Below, one piece after another: positions 21,771 to 33,487 of a stretch of 64,000 nt of DNA. The notes beneath the pieces were generated by a model, which made no database searches, was not told where the DNA came from, and saw only the letters and a list, made by a program, of their open reading frames with translations. Location: assembly GCA_007644065.1 (NCBI GenBank), contig VJWN01000001.1:1936340-2000339 (forward strand), read 5' to 3'. The stretch's first letter is position 1. Every line of letters begins with the position of its first letter. Position numbers and translations under genes: made by a program. Source of the DNA: Margaritispora aquatica. Taxonomy: Eukaryota; Ascomycota; Leotiomycetes; Helotiales; Discinellaceae.

Positions 21771-23587
21771 TGTTACTGGGTTTTAAATTCGTCAAGTATA
21801 GCTAGGTTGATCGGAGAAGAATGATTTTGTAGTCCAGACGAAGGCAGTCGACTGTTAGTATATACTGCAGTTTGATTTCGTCAAGTGTGATCAGGTTGAT
21901 TAGAAAGGAATAGTTTTCAATTTCGACTGGGGGCAGAAGACTGCTGATATTTACAAATGCTGGTGAAACTACAAAATTGGAACAGGTCATTCATGATGCC
22001 GTCAAAGTAGAATGATACAGACATGTCGGTCCAGTCGCCGTCGTGGAAGACTAGAGGAGGCAATGTGACCACCTATTGTGATGGAAGAATGCAGGAACGG
22101 GGAAACGACGAGGGAAGCTACGTTGGCATCCTCTGGCCAGACAAAGTATAGCAATACCGAAAACTGCACCGAGAGTCTGGACTGTACGACTACCGAAAAC
22201 CTGACCATTCCAAGCACTGTACTATGCCCAAATCTTAGCATTTAACTCACGCTGCAACTATTCTCTCGAACTCCCAGCTTATTCTGGTCTAGACTTTATT
22301 CCTCCTCGGCTGTACTGAGATGTTTTCAAGTTCGTTGGCTTTAACCGGTTTTCCTTCTGATACGGTCCAGACTGAGTCCGTATTTCAAGGAAACTCAGTA
22401 AGTGTCCGTTCAAAGTAAATGCCCTTCTAAGTCGGCCTACTATGGCCTTTCGAGCTTAGTCCACCGTCTACAACGAATTATTTGCGACTTGCCTTCTACT
22501 AGCTTGAGATTAAGCGAGCCAAGCCTGACCTCAGACTGGTCAGCAGCCGGGCCTCTAGAGACAACTATGATTATTAAACGAATTTTGAAAATTCTATATT
22601 TTGCCTAGGCACTGAGATTGAGGTATGAGCCATGAAAATGTGAAGAGGTGGCATAAATTCGTTTAGTTGAAACAGACGGGAGCACTTCAGAGATATCGTT
22701 ACGTCACAAGACTAAAATCTAAACACATTAAGTGAAAATGCATAAGATACTAGCATATCGGGATTAGAGATGGCATTGTTGCTTTCTACATCAGCGCAAA
22801 GGGGCAAGAATTCATCTCAAGCAGGGACACTGCACAATGGCTGATGGTAAATTATTGAAGGTTTATCTCATTCCTACACTTGATACAAAGCTGTAAGATG
22901 GCAATTATCTCTGTGAAAGACGCGAAAAGCCTTCAGCCCTACACCGATGGTTGTTCTTGCTTCCAGATGCTTCCATTATATTAAGCCTCACCAACAAAAT
23001 ATCGTTATATCCATTCGGCTTTAGATAGTCATCTGAATAAACAGTGAGGTAAGTAAGAAAAAAAAATGGATAAGATGTCTTGTTGTTTTATTGGTTTTCA
23101 TTCTCGTCTTTCTTTGGTCTGGTTTTTTTTTCTCCGTGATAATCAGGCTGTAATCGAGAATTCACGATCTGAGGTATGAAGTGTGGAAGAATGATATTTA
23201 TATTTTCGGAACCTGTAATACCGTAACTTCTATATGCCTTTCAATAGAAAAGTTGACCGCTTGATATTTCCGTGCTCTGTCCCGCCTCATTCATAGCTTA
23301 GGCAAATTTGATAGTCTCGAAACCAAAGGGGCGACACGATCGTTCCTACCTTAACCTCCTATAAGGACCATTTAGTCTTCATATACACCTTTTGATTTTG
23401 AAGTTTCTGTTACTTGATTGCTAAAAAAAAACATCCACGCATCTCAATTTTGGTCTTCATTACCGTAATCGACAATCCCAATTATTCGCACCTTCCTGGT
23501 ATCAATCGTATCAATCATCAAGTCACATTTTGTTCATCGGATAGTCATCAATTCAAGGCTTACCTACCCATTCAACCATTCTACAAG
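21771..23587. other. gene-free stretch with decayed sequence and an 89-bp tandem duplication
   Basis: Upstream region of the dead permease. I see no intact gene. On the minus strand around 22000-22200 there are short protein-like runs (DGDWTDMSVSFYFDG) but with stops in every frame. A diverged tandem duplication lies at 21788-21965. The right part (23040-23590) holds AT-rich leader sequence of the following gene, including poly-A at about 23060. Confidence 0.4.
21788..21965. repeat. diverged 89-bp tandem duplication
   Basis: Two consecutive copies (about 21788-21876 and 21877-21965) share TTCGTCAAGT, AGGTTGAT, the GGCAGWMGACTG word and a TAT-rich tail at the same offsets. They differ at many sites. 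This is an old local duplication just upstream of the permease start. Confidence 0.6.
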
Positions 23588-23971
23588 ATGACTATTAATT
23601 CCAGCAACCCTTACCCCAACCCGCTCAAAACGTCGAAACCAAGTCCCGCCATTCAGCTCATGAAGGAATATGCACCTAGCCTTGTCCGCATGGACTCCAC
23701 CAAGTTGAAGGAAGTCCAGGCCCTGTTCTGGAAGTGTCTTCTTGTTGAAAGACTTTCTGATCCTGGAAATTGGGAGGCAGCGGATATTTTGGACGGCATG
23801 AACAAATTGATTTGTGCGAAAGAAAGGGAGGAGAATAGGGCGGACACCGAAATGATTGGAGCTAGAGGCGATGCTCGGGTCAATGATATGGCTGGTAATG
23901 AAAATACGGACAATCTTCTTGCGATCCTTGTCGGTCGCATGGAATCTTTGGATGTCTCCGAAAGTGGATAG
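23588..23971 (+). CDS. small hypothetical protein (127 aa)
   Basis: Begins MTINSSNPYPNPLKTSKPSP at the ATG in CTACAAGATG. The open frame continues upstream to 23414, but that part looks like leader. The body is helical and charged: LMKEYAPSLVRMDSTKLKEV, ALFWKCLLVERLSDPGNWEA, then an acidic Asn-rich tail. No signal peptide or membrane segment. Family unknown. Supported by composition and by a clean stop. Confidence 0.5.
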   Translation: MTINSSNPYPNPLKTSKPSPAIQLMKEYAPSLVRMDSTKLKEVQALFWKCLLVERLSDPGNWEAADILDGMNKLICAKEREENRADTEMIGARGDARVNDMAGNENTDNLLAILVGRMESLDVSESG

Positions 23972-24194
23972 ATGAAACGGTAAACACGAGTACAATTCGG
24001 TACTTGCTGACGGGGGTATCCTGCGCCAAGGTTTACGGCGCAAGCTTCACAAAGGGACTTGTTTTCATGGGTAGAGAGAAAATCATGGCTAAAAGGATGT
24101 TTTGAGTTTACTCCTTGCGGCAGGATTGCAACATGCCTGTAAAGTATCCTAACTCTATAGCGAACTTGAGGCCACGGAGATTACAATCTCAATT

Positions 24195-26161
24195 TTATCT
24201 TGTCTTTGCAAAGTCCTCTAAAATCAAACTTGCACCCTTTTCTCCAATCGCGTAAACAGTAGCCTGTATATGCGCACTCACCTGTAATGGCATCACACTT
24301 GCGTCAACGACCCTTAATCCTCGCACTCCATGAACTTTCAATCTTGCATCCACCACACCTCCACCAATCTCCTCTTCACCAGAAAACGGTCCCATTGCGC
24401 AAGTGCCGACTGGATGCCAGTCCGTAATTGTATAATTTCTCAAGTAGTCCTCAAAAGTATCTTCCTTTCCGGCTGGTGGCGGAGGTGGAAAGACTCGCTT
24501 GACGATAATCGAAGACAACGGAGCTGTAGTCGTTATTCCGTGTGCAAAAGCCTGCGAGGCGATCATTGTCTGCAAATCGACTTCACCACCTTCGCCTTGG
24601 TAGTATTTTGGATCGATGACGGGCTTGTCGTGCATAGTTGCTCGAGTGTCCGAAGCGGGAATATGGATTGAGCCTGTTGAAAACGGATATTGCAGCATTT
24701 GTAGCATGGTTGCGTATTTCTTGCCTGGCTCGGCTGTGAAGTATGGCGAGTAGTTGCTTGTGTCAAAGTTGAACTCTATTTGGCCTAGATTTGAATCCGG
24801 CTTGAATCGATCAGACAGAATCTTTTGTCGCAATGATGAGTATGCGCTGGCTGCTGGTAGTGAAGGAGGAATCTGGGCCACAATGCGGTCGAGACGGGCT
24901 GGAGGAATTGCTGAGCTAAATGGCAAGTAAGCTATGCTTGATGGAATTTGAGTGAGAGGTCCAGAAGCAGTGCCTGTGTAAAGCTTCATAGCAGCAGCGA
25001 GAAGTTCAGGCGATGCACGCAAATCATCAGGTGTTGCTATCTCCGGGAGTATTTCGTATATCGTCGCAGTCACTGAAGTATGTAAGCAAGAACTTAGGTT
25101 TGAAGAACCATTCAGACTTACTCATATGTTCCTGCAGATTCTCTCCCACATTTGGATTGGACACTTTCACTTCAATGCCTGCTGCGTTGAGAATAGCCGC
25201 ATTGCCCACACCGGAAACTTCAAGTAGTTGAGGAGACTGGACGCTCCCAGCGCAGATGATAACTTCTCTTCTCGTTTTAACGTGGTATTCTTTTCCAAAT
25301 TTGGTGAACTTAGCACCAGTTGCTGTCCATTCGCCTGAAATTTCCTTTATTGTCACTTGTTCTACGAAAGCTTCTGTCAGAACTTTTAGATTCGGTCTTG
25401 ATGCCACTGTGAGGTAGTAGCCATTTGCGGAGTAGCATCTTGTTCTGGTGTCTTGCTCAACAGAGGTAAGTGATGTCCACGCTCCCACATTAGAGCCTCC
25501 AAAGTGATTCTTGTTGGTTTCAACTCCAAGTGTGTTCAAGGTGGAATGCCAGTATTGATGTGAAGCTCCAAATTCTTTCGAGTATATTGAGCTTATTGGT
25601 CCTTCGGTGCCATGGTTCTCACAATTGAAGTACAGCGAGTCTTTGTCGGCATTTGTCACTGGTGGCTCGAAACACTCGCTCTTTTTGAAAAAAGGTCTAT
25701 TTCATTCAGTCTTACTTTGTATTACGATAGAATAGGAAAGAAACGCACAGCAGATCGTCCCATCCCCATCCCTGATTCCCCAAGTCTCTCCAGGCGTCAT
25801 AATCCTCCTTGCAACCTCTGTTCCATGTCATGAAATTCAGCGCACTTGTACCTCCTAGCACTTTGCCCCGAGGCCATGGTAGCTTTCTTCCCCCAATCCC
25901 AGCTTGAGGTGTTGTCTCGAATTGCCAATCATATTTCGTCCCAAGCGACTCTCCAAATCGTCCTGGAATGTTGATCAACGGCTCATCAAAAGCAGCTGGT
26001 CCTGCTTCAAGAACACCAACTCTGATCTCAGGATTCTCTGACAATCGATTCGCGACAACGAGGCCAGCTGTACCTCCGCCAATGATCAAGTAGTCAAACA
26101 CATCTTCACAAAACTCATCGAGATCGATTGGAGAAGGTAGAGTCTGAATATTCGAACCCAT
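24195..26161 (-). CDS. GMC-family FAD oxidoreductase
   Basis: Flavin-dependent alcohol/sugar oxidase or dehydrogenase of the glucose-methanol-choline family. Exons 26161-25749, 25696-25122 and 25072-24195 (introns 52 and 49 nt) give 621 residues. The N-terminal dinucleotide fold is DYLIIGGGTAGLVVANRLSE, with VGVLEAG ending beta-2. GMC signature 1 is GKVLGGTSALNFMTW; signature 2 is GSVQSPQLLEVSGVG. The C-terminal catalytic region has TDWHPVGTCAMG (active-site His) and GLRVVDASVMP, then a second His in QVSAHIQATVYAIGEKG. No signal peptide precedes MGSNIQTLPSPIDL, so it is probably intracellular. Substrate cannot be inferred (aryl-alcohol, choline and sugar enzymes share these motifs). Confidence 0.93.
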
Positions 26162-27102
26162 GGTTTTGGCTGAAATCAATTGACCATTTACCTTGATCTT
26201 GTTGTCTCTATACGAGTTATGTGGAACAAGAAGCTTTCTTCTCCAGCTGCAGGCGAGATCAAGTTGCTTTTGCGAAAAGATAAGAATGCGGACTAGGGCG
26301 TGGGGGTTGTGGCCTGTCCCGCCGGTCCCGCATTTACCGCTCTTCTGGGTCCTGCAATGCCTTCTTTTGGGTCTCAGAAGGTGAAGAGATCGAACCCGAA
26401 AACACGTGTTATTGATCCTGCCAGATTTCAAGTGGGGTATCAGATGTTGAATGCGGCGCAGTGTATTGTGCTTTGTCGCGAAGTCGCGAGGTCGAAATTT
26501 GCCGTTCTTCAGCGGAAGCGAATTTGAAATACATTAGGGTGACTGACAGGGTCACGAAAACGGCAACATTTTCCAGCACATATTGCGGTGCTCCGAGTAT
26601 TGGCAATCTGAATTTGAACCTTCTCTCGCTGAAGTTTTGGAACAGGCGGACATCGAGCTGGATCCAGCAATATGCGTCGTAAGCGAGCATGTAGTGTATG
26701 ATGTACCAATAGATACAAAATCACACTGGTCTCCGACGTCCGATATCCCAGTAAGCGGGGGCTGGAGCATCATCGAGCCTATCATCTTGGTACGAGGATC
26801 TTCCAGCTAAGGAGAAATATGCAGGCCTGCAGGATGCTTGATTTTGCTTTTGGTTCCTGCTATTGAGGGGGTTTGCTGGTACCTGACTAGATAACAATAT
26901 GAATACACAATTGTCCAAGAAGACCCTCTTTACGACATACGGATCGCTTCTCAATATTTTTTTAAGTCAAAAAGACACTGAAATTTGTGGGCTGTTGGAC
27001 GTGTGTCTGTCGACAGGTGGATCGCTACTATTGTTCTGCTTTGAGAGCCACTCTAAATCGGCGTTTGATTCTCGCACAAACACTTCTGTTTGATAGTACA
27101 AT
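26162..27102. other. divergent intergenic region
   Basis: Lies between the GMC gene (minus) and the rhodopsin-like gene (plus), so it carries both promoters. Several overlapping ORFs of 60-95 codons on both strands (26409-26810) are mutually shadowing, without splice continuation or known motifs. I see no repeat. Confidence 0.4.
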
Positions 27103-28496
27103 ATGCCAACATTCTCTCAGACGTTGGCAATTGAGTCATGGACTCTGTATGCTATTGGTTTGATTCTGATAGGGATGCGATTGTATGTGTCCAGTTCCCT
27201 TCAAACGCAGGTCACAACTGACATCACACAAGAGTATCTCGAAAAATTCAGCTCGGATCGTATCGCAAATTCCAGCTCGATGATTATCTCATGATTGTCG
27301 TTGCTGTAAGTTGACCCTTTCACAAACGAGCTTGAAAATGATGCTAACTTGAAGATTTAATAGCTCACCTTTACCGGAGTTATTGTTACTACAAACGAGG
27401 TTGCTAACAATGGAAGCAATTACCTTCCTCCTGGAGCAGCAGAGCTACTTACTCCAGAGGAAATTCCGAGTGCTATCTATGGTAGCAAGATGACTTTCGT
27501 TCTGGAGGAGTTTACACTAGGGACGGTCTGGTTCGTCAAGGCTTGCATGCTGCTACTCTACCATAGATTGACGTAAGTCGTTCAGAGAACTCAATTATTC
27601 AAAGCCATAAGTATTAATTGTTGTCAAACAGGCAAGGCCTAAAGGAGAATATCGCTGTCAGATATGTTGCATATTACTGCTTAGTCGGCTTTATCGTAAC
27701 TCAAGTCCTCTTCCTTGGAGTTTGGTGCCGGCCAATTCAACAGTACTGGGCCGTACCTGTTACTGATTGTAAGACTGCTTCTACCTACGCACGTTTGCAC
27801 ATGCTAACATCACCAGCACAATGTGCTACTTACATCAACCACATGATCACAGCCACCGCTTTCAATGTCACTTCAGACTTGATGATGCTTGCAATCCCAC
27901 TTCCGCTATTAATCAGGTCTAAGCTACCACTGAAAAGGTATGTCTCGGAAAATTTCATGCCCACCTCGCTGCCGTTACTAACCAGTCGCAGAAAACTCAT
28001 CGTATGCTGTGTCTTCAGTCTCGGAGTTTTCGTGATTCTAGCCGCCGTTTTGAACCGTTACTTTAATTTCACCGTCGCCTACTCTCTCATCTTCCTGAAT
28101 TGGTATGTAGGCGAAGTATCCACCGCTGTTTTCGTCGCCAACATTCCACTTCTCTGGCCACTCATCCGCCGAATGTTTTCTCTCGGAGAGTTCGGCGACA
28201 ACAGCAAAGTCAATGGATACCAGCATTCTTCCTCACGCATTTATGCGCGCAACACGCGGAAATCAGTATCTAGATTACCGAGCCACATCGAGAATGATGG
28301 ATTTGGAGATAGTGAAGAGAGAATTACGAGGTCATGGACGCCGCAGCCCGAGGGCCATTTGGAGCTGAACCCGGTAGATAAGATGACTGGGTTCAAGACA
28401 GTCGTTGCAGGGGGTGGAAAGGAAGTTGTGAGGGATGATTGGGACAGTAAGGAGACCATTACGAAGACGGTGCATGTAACTCAATATTCCGTGTAA
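27103..28496 (+). CDS. fungal rhodopsin-like integral membrane protein (SAT4/PTH11-like group)
   Basis: Plasma-membrane protein with about seven hydrophobic segments. Six exons: 27103-27182, 27233-27305, 27364-27572, 27632-27768, 27817-27937, 27992-28496 (374 residues). Diagnostic parts of the fungal rhodopsin-like domain are FQLDDYLMIVVA, GVWCRPIQQYWAVPV, QCATYINHMITATAFNVTSD, LMMLAIPLPLLIRSKLPLKR and FLNWYVGEVSTAVFVANIPL. The C-terminal about 110 residues are cytosolic, charged and Ser-rich. Introns 4 (48 nt) and 5 (54 nt) are multiples of three without stops, so intron retention would add 16 or 18 residues without breaking the frame. I call them introns because of good GTAAGA/GTATGT donors, branch words and family alignment. 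The ligand is unknown; pathogenicity-related roles are known only for some relatives. Confidence 0.88.
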
Positions 28497-29352
28497 GAAT
28501 TGTTGGAATCGAAAAAACCCTGTACTAAATACATTGGCGATTTGAGGATTTCTTTGGTGGGGGGGAGGAGGGAGGGGTTATCGTCTGTAACAAGGGAACA
28601 TCACAAGGTTAGAAGGCGTTCAGGAGGCATCCGATATAGAAGGTAGATATGATTATACTTTTTGTCTGACAGGATGCAACAGATACACAAATCCTTCCTT
28701 GTCTTTTTTTTTTTCTGGGAATAATCCGATAAGCTTTTCTTTTCGGGGTAAAGTTCTTTTTAATAAAGTTCCCGAGAATGAGGGGTGGCGTTTGACCCCA
28801 TGTTGCACCCCTGAAAATAAGCGAGGGTTATCCCACGCCGGCGATGAAGGACATGTTTTCTTCTGTCATAAATCCTCATCGGCGGGAGACCAGTCAAATT
28901 TCTCCAATTTCTCCAAAAACAAATTCGGAAGCTTTTTCGTCCACAAAGTCTGATAAGAAATGGAAGGGCTTCTTACGACAAGGTTTACACATGTGGAGAT
29001 TAAACAGTGCGGCACTGGGGTTCAAGGAATTGCCGGGTTCTGCAGCGGAGCGGGTGATGTGGGTGGTGAAATGTCAGATGTGGTGTGACATTTGATAACG
29101 AATGGTTGACGACACATGGAAGTTGAAAGGGTCTCGAACGTTGCACAAATACGGAACGGGTGCATGGTTTGCATTGCCCCGCGACCAGAGAAGAGAGGTC
29201 CCACTTTGCTGGGAGAGGGCTTGCTTGCACCATGTTCTGGGATGTGGGATGAATCTTTCATAGGAGAGGTGCTCTTTCTTACTTTCATGTCGATACTTGT
29301 TCGTTACCTCTCTCCATCGTCTTTGCTTTGACATTATACTCTGTTCGCAAGA
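28497..29352. other. intergenic
   Basis: A G-rich run (about 28559-28576) and a T-run (about 28705-28717) follow the rhodopsin-like gene. The promoter and leader of the permease are at the right end. Overlapping ORFs at 28990-29390 on both strands are uninformative. Confidence 0.4.
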
Positions 29353-30993
29353 ATGGCGTCTCACTCTCCTGATCCAGAGAAGGGCCACTCCCCAGAAACT
29401 TCATCTATTACCCCTTCTACCACAGAAAACTCTCCAAAAACTCCCCATATCACACTCCCGGCCTCGATAAACAGAATCAACGAGAAAATCGAGTCTCTTG
29501 CTGGCCTTGAGGCTCGAGGAATCTCTCGCGTCCTTCCACACGAGCGCCATGGCTCTACTTTCCTTGGGGACTGCCAGATGGCATTTCTCTGGTTCAGCGC
29601 CAACATAACTGCAAATAATCTCGCTGTTGCATTTCTTGGACCTTTAGTGTTTGAACTGGGCTTTGTGGACTCGGTCCTGTGTGCCATTGGCGGTGTGTTC
29701 GTGGGAAGTGTTTTGACAAGTTATATGAGTATTTGGGGATCGGAGAGCGGGCTTCGAACTATGGTAAGTTGAATATGCGATAGCCTTGGGGAAACTTTTG
29801 CTGAGATTATCTTCAGGTCGTCGCTCGATTTTTCATGGGATACTGGCCCTCGAAGCTTTGCTGTCTCCTGAACATCGTGATCATGGTTGGTTATGGCCTC
29901 ATCGATTGTGTTATCGGCGGACAAATTCTCTCGGCAGTCTCGGGAGGGAGCATGACAATTGTAGTTGGCATTGTAATTGTCGCTTTGATCAGTCTTATTG
30001 TCGCAGTCTTTGGCATGTCAATTTTCCATGCTTATGAAAGGTATATCTCTTCACTTAACCATCAAACACCATCAGGACTGACACAAAACCAGATGGGCAT
30101 GGATCCCTCAACTTATCGTTCTTTGCGTGCTATTCGGCAAGGCAGGACCACACTTTGACACGTCTCTACCCTCAATTGGTTCATCCACCGCAATCGCTGC
30201 CAACCGTCTTTCATTCTTCTCTCTTTCCCTCTCCGTACCCGTCTCATGGGCAGCGGCGTCCTCCGATTTCTATGTTTACTACCCGGAGAGCACGCCAAAA
30301 TGGAAGAGCTTCACCCTCACCCTACTCGGAATTTTCCTATCCTATGTGATCGTGAACATCCTCGGTGTTGGCTTGGCATCAGGAATCAGCAGCAACGAGG
30401 CGTGGGGCACTGCATATGAAACTTCATCCGGAGCTCTGATCTTGGCTGGCTACGGTAATCTGGGAGGGTTCGGCAAGTTTTGCGCTGTAGTCGTCGCTTT
30501 GGGCGTCATTGCGAATAACATTCCAGGAACATACTCCGCAGCTCTCGGTTTCCAGATGCTCGGTCGCTATCCCAAAGCCATTCCTCGCTACTGGTGGACG
30601 ATCGTTGTTGTGGCGATTTACTTCATCTGTGCTATTGTGGGCCGGGACCATTTGTTCGTCATCTTCACAAACTTCTTGGCTCTGATGGGATACTGGGTGA
30701 CGGTGTTTGTGAGCATCGTTTTCGAAGAGCATCTGTTTAAATGGAACACTGGATTTGATTGGACCGCATGGGAAGATCAGAAGAGACTGCCTGTAGGATA
30801 TGCTGCGATGACAGCATTCTTGGTTGGATGGGCTGGATGCATCATTTCCATGTATCAAATCTACTATGTTGGTCCGGTTGCGCTGCTTGTTGGAGACTAT
30901 GGTGCGGACTTGGGAATATGGGTTGGTTGTGCATTCGCGCTTATCACCTATCCTCCTTTGCGGTTCCTGGAACTCAAGGTTGTTGGTCGTTAA
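29353..30993 (+). CDS. purine-cytosine permease (NCS1 family, Fcy2-like)
   Basis: Proton symporter for adenine, guanine, hypoxanthine and cytosine at the plasma membrane. Exons 29353-29763, 29817-30040 and 30093-30993 (introns 53 and 52 nt) encode 511 residues. Key parts are an N-terminal Ser/Pro-rich cytosolic stretch, then INRINEKIESLAGLEARGI. After it come MAFLWFSANITANNLAVAFL (TM1 motif), SDFYVYYPESTPKWKSF, GNLGGFGKFCAVVVALGVIA with NNIPGTYSAALGFQML, and NFLALMGYWVTVFVSIVFEE. About twelve TM segments are visible. Length matches the family. No damage seen. Confidence 0.94.
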
Positions 30994-33487
30994 GTGGAAG
31001 TGATCTTCAGATCCATCCTGCATTTGGCCACTTATAATGTAATATATAGTACAAAGAAGTGTTACAATTATCACTATCTTGTAGCATTAGCAAATGAGAA
31101 CTTATGTGTTTGCTAACGTGGGTACTGAAGAATTCTTTGTCGAGAGAGTGAATAAACACTCAAAAGTAGTAGGCTTGAAGTTGAGTCGGCAGAGAGGATA
31201 GTGGAGCGAAAAATAGCCTGGTGGTCCGTTTCCGTGCATCAATCAGTATTATCAAAAATACCGGAGTGTGTTAAACGCAATACCTGTTGTATCAGCACTA
31301 GAGTTACAGCACTTGCTCGAGACAGGAATCTGATGACACTATCTTGACAATTTTTAGCATTAGAAGCGTTGAGATATAGTTCATTTGTGTACAGTTTGAC
31401 ATCCATACAATTCAGTATTAAACACATCGCTCTCACACATCATCTACTAGTGGTAATCTTACAAAGTTGGCGCTGGATCATAGGTAACTCGGAATGCTTT
31501 CGATGTCACCCTTTTCTTTCACTGCCAGTCTAGAGGCCAATTTTAAAGTCTCTGGAATTCCAAACGCTGTTTCCAAGTACAACCTCTCTTCCCTGCACAC
31601 CAAGATGACTTTCTCCTTCAAAGCAATGTCTCTTGACATAGAAATCACGAAACACGAGCAGCAAGCCGTGAGCTCTCAGCTGTCGAAGAAGAATCTTGAC
31701 CGATGTGCTGAATTAACATCAGTGTCAACTCCAGCAGAGTTATGACTGTACTCACGCAGATGTCTCACCTGAACAATAAATGATCTAAGAAGTACGATAG
31801 TACCAGAGATCAGGACGCAGACTTTCCTCCTAGGATCAAGACCTACGAGGGACCCAATCTTGCAGTCATTGCTGCATTTGAAATTCCCATCAATCCCAAT
31901 GCAGCCTGTGATATGCACAATCTTGACATGAGCTTACGCTCACTTTGATATGAACGCCTCTCTCGCCGCCATCAAGGACGATGCGTCTCAAGTACTCATG
32001 TACTAATAGACAGCAACACCCCAATGGATTCTAGATACATCACGAAATCATCTTAACTGATGAAGAAAGGCATATACACATGGCAATACAACAGTCAATC
32101 TCTCCAAATAATTCCATATTATTGCTGGGTGTAGCTTTATCCCCAGCATGAACGGATTTTGGAGGATGAATTCTGTTTTTCAGCTTTATTGAACTCATAA
32201 AGTAGATATCATTATGGATTTTTCTACCAATTATGTAGCGTAGTGTCCAAGCGCATTAGCTCGTGGTAAGTTTCAAATGATGTGTGAAAGCATATATTAG
32301 AAATGTTGATTTCACGCGAGTGCGCCCGGATCTCCTCCTTGAATAACAACTTTGGGATCTTGACATGATGATGTGAGCATCATGGAGACCTGTGTTTGAA
32401 GATCGACTAAATGGCGTCTTCAAAGTGCTCCGTTGAAGGGCAGGCTTGAAATGGACTCCTGGATTATCCTTGTTTTGTCGAGATTTCACGATTGCTGCAA
32501 CTAATTGAGAGATCCTAGTATCAGTAGACATAGGTGCCGACTTACTCGATTCTCAAATTTCTAAAGCTCTCCAGTCTGCTGATTAGTGCTGTAAGGTTTC
32601 GATATTTATGATTTGCAAAGCCGAACTGAAAATTCTACAAATTGAAGACCAAGTTGAGCCAGAGTTTCGTCCTCAAGAATAGAGAAGATATCTAACTCCT
32701 ATTTATCATACAGTCACACATGGACAATGGAAATGACCTTTTTAGACACAGGTTCTTCCACCAACATATCCCCCAATTCGGTTATTTCGGTCATGTGATA
32801 TGGGTAGGTAAACACTTTCTCAGGGATTTATCAACTTACCCCCACAGTTAATTTAGCATAGATAGCAGTAATCTGGAATATAAATATCTCAAGCAGAAAG
32901 TGAGTCAAGGAGATAAGCTTCAAGGATTTAATAAGATGCCTTCAGTATCTACTCAAGGTATCATGAGGGGCAGTCAGGTGATGAGAGTCAGAAAGTAAAA
33001 AGGGTAATATCGAAGAGTCTGGAGAGTAGCACGAGTAGTCCTGCATAATGACTTATCTTTCCGCCTATTACACTGGCGGCATAATCTGATAGTGTTAATC
33101 ATATAACCAAATGGAGATGAAGTGATGAATGTTACTACGCGGGTCAATCCGTTGAGGTTACCTATATGGCCTCTAAACTGACACTTGGCTTAGCACTATT
33201 TGTTAGACAACTCATAGGAAATACTGGATAACGGAAATGTATGACGTAGTTGAGCCATAAAGATCTTGAATGAAGAAAGCAAAGTAGGTAGTGATATGTT
33301 CTAATAAGTCGGGCCAGCCTATTCCAATCAATTATGTACAAACCATGGTTATGGCAACACAGATATCTACATCATAACCTTCTACTCTCGAAATAACTCC
33401 CATAAACTCTTTACTCTTCCATAATTTTCCACAGGGGTATATCCACCGCTTGAACATTTTGCCATTTTCCAATCATATCACATAAAA
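30994..33487. other. 2.5-kb gene-poor region
   Basis: No convincing gene. Short ORFs (31494-31745 plus, 31918-31676 minus, 32531-32256 minus) have no recognised domain. A minus-strand segment around 31917-31805 reads as a possible cysteine-rich exon (GCIGIDGNFKCSNDCKIGSL) bounded by an AG acceptor and a GT donor, but I could not build a complete model. Otherwise moderately AT-rich spacer. Confidence 0.35.
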
